NCBI GenBank assembly: GCA_003538495.1
Contig: DPSD01000188.1
Coordinates: forward strand, 1 to 6,246
Direction of reading: 5' to 3'
Length of the DNA stretch: 6,246 bases
Source: Accumulibacter sp.
GTDB taxonomy: Bacteria > Pseudomonadota > Gammaproteobacteria > Burkholderiales > Rhodocyclaceae
The notes under the pieces were generated by a model that saw only the letters and a list, made by a program, of their open reading frames with translations, searched no databases and was not told the origin of the DNA. Below, one piece after another: positions 6,216 to 6,246 of this stretch (positions are counted from its first letter, which is position 1; every line of letters starts with the position of its first letter). The translations under genes were made by a program, and so were the position numbers.

Positions 6216-6246
6216 CACGGTCTGTCAGCCCTGACGCATGACCGTG
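6216..6246. repeat. Imperfect inverted repeat with 6-base arms (CACGGT / ACCGTG)
   Basis: CACGGT at 6216-6221 is the exact reverse complement of ACCGTG at 6241-6246. A second pair, GTCAG at 6224-6228 and CTGAC at 6231-6235, is nested inside. The two pairs have slightly different centres, so as RNA they would form a stem with unequal internal loops. It lies just upstream of the putative -35 box of the hydrolase promoter and may continue past the window edge. It could be an operator or the tail of a neighbouring gene's terminator; no T-run is visible. Confidence 0.4.

Larger units (their letters stand above)
6128..6246. other. Non-coding upstream region of the hydrolase gene
   Basis: This 119-base stretch carries no convincing gene on either strand. 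The open plus-strand frame crossing it is antisense to the hydrolase and ends at 6241. It holds the putative minus-strand promoter and, next to the window edge, an imperfect inverted repeat. The next gene outward is not visible, so whether it is divergent or co-oriented is unknown. Confidence 0.6.

Noticed and set aside
5591..6241. Plus-strand open frame of 216 codons opposite the hydrolase and its upstream region
   Set aside because: It is antisense to an intact alpha/beta hydrolase with a full catalytic triad, and shows no domain or ribosome binding site.

Overview
The window is GC-rich, almost entirely coding chromosomal DNA. Codons mostly end in G or C, and the gene order mltG-tmk-holB-pilZ-tatD is the one familiar from proteobacteria with type IV pili. 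Protein style suggests a betaproteobacterium, possibly Rhodocyclales/Accumulibacter-like: a HolB with a charged insert, an exported ankyrin protein after tatD, and a DEDDh exonuclease fused to a UvrC/Cho-like module. The taxonomic placement is inference, not a database result.

Layout. Positions 1-3780 (+ strand) form one tight operon: the 3' end of mltG (cell-wall lytic transglycosylase), tmk (thymidylate kinase), holB (DNA polymerase III delta'), pilZ (type IV pilus biogenesis), tatD (metal-dependent DNase) and an exported ankyrin-repeat protein. Three junctions are 4-base stop/start overlaps (GTGA or ATGA). The other two gaps are 15 and 4 bases, so all six genes are probably co-transcribed and translationally coupled. 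Positions 3772-6127 (- strand) hold a second, convergent two-gene unit: an alpha/beta hydrolase followed 25 bases later by the exonuclease fusion. The two units overlap tail to tail by 9 bases. The last 119 bases are non-coding. They hold a plausible sigma70-type promoter for the minus-strand unit and an imperfect inverted repeat just upstream of it that touches the window edge.

Functionally the plus-strand operon joins dTTP synthesis (tmk), replication clamp loading (holB) and DNA 3'-end processing (tatD) with envelope functions (mltG, pilZ, ankyrin protein). The minus-strand unit pairs an esterase-like enzyme of unknown substrate with a probable DNA repair or processing nuclease.

This is mostly an ordinary housekeeping region; I see no mobile element, CRISPR array, tRNA or rRNA. 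The most interesting items are the exonuclease fusion, whose GIY-YIG core has lost key residues while a UvrC-like four-cysteine motif is intact, and the exported ankyrin protein coupled to tatD.
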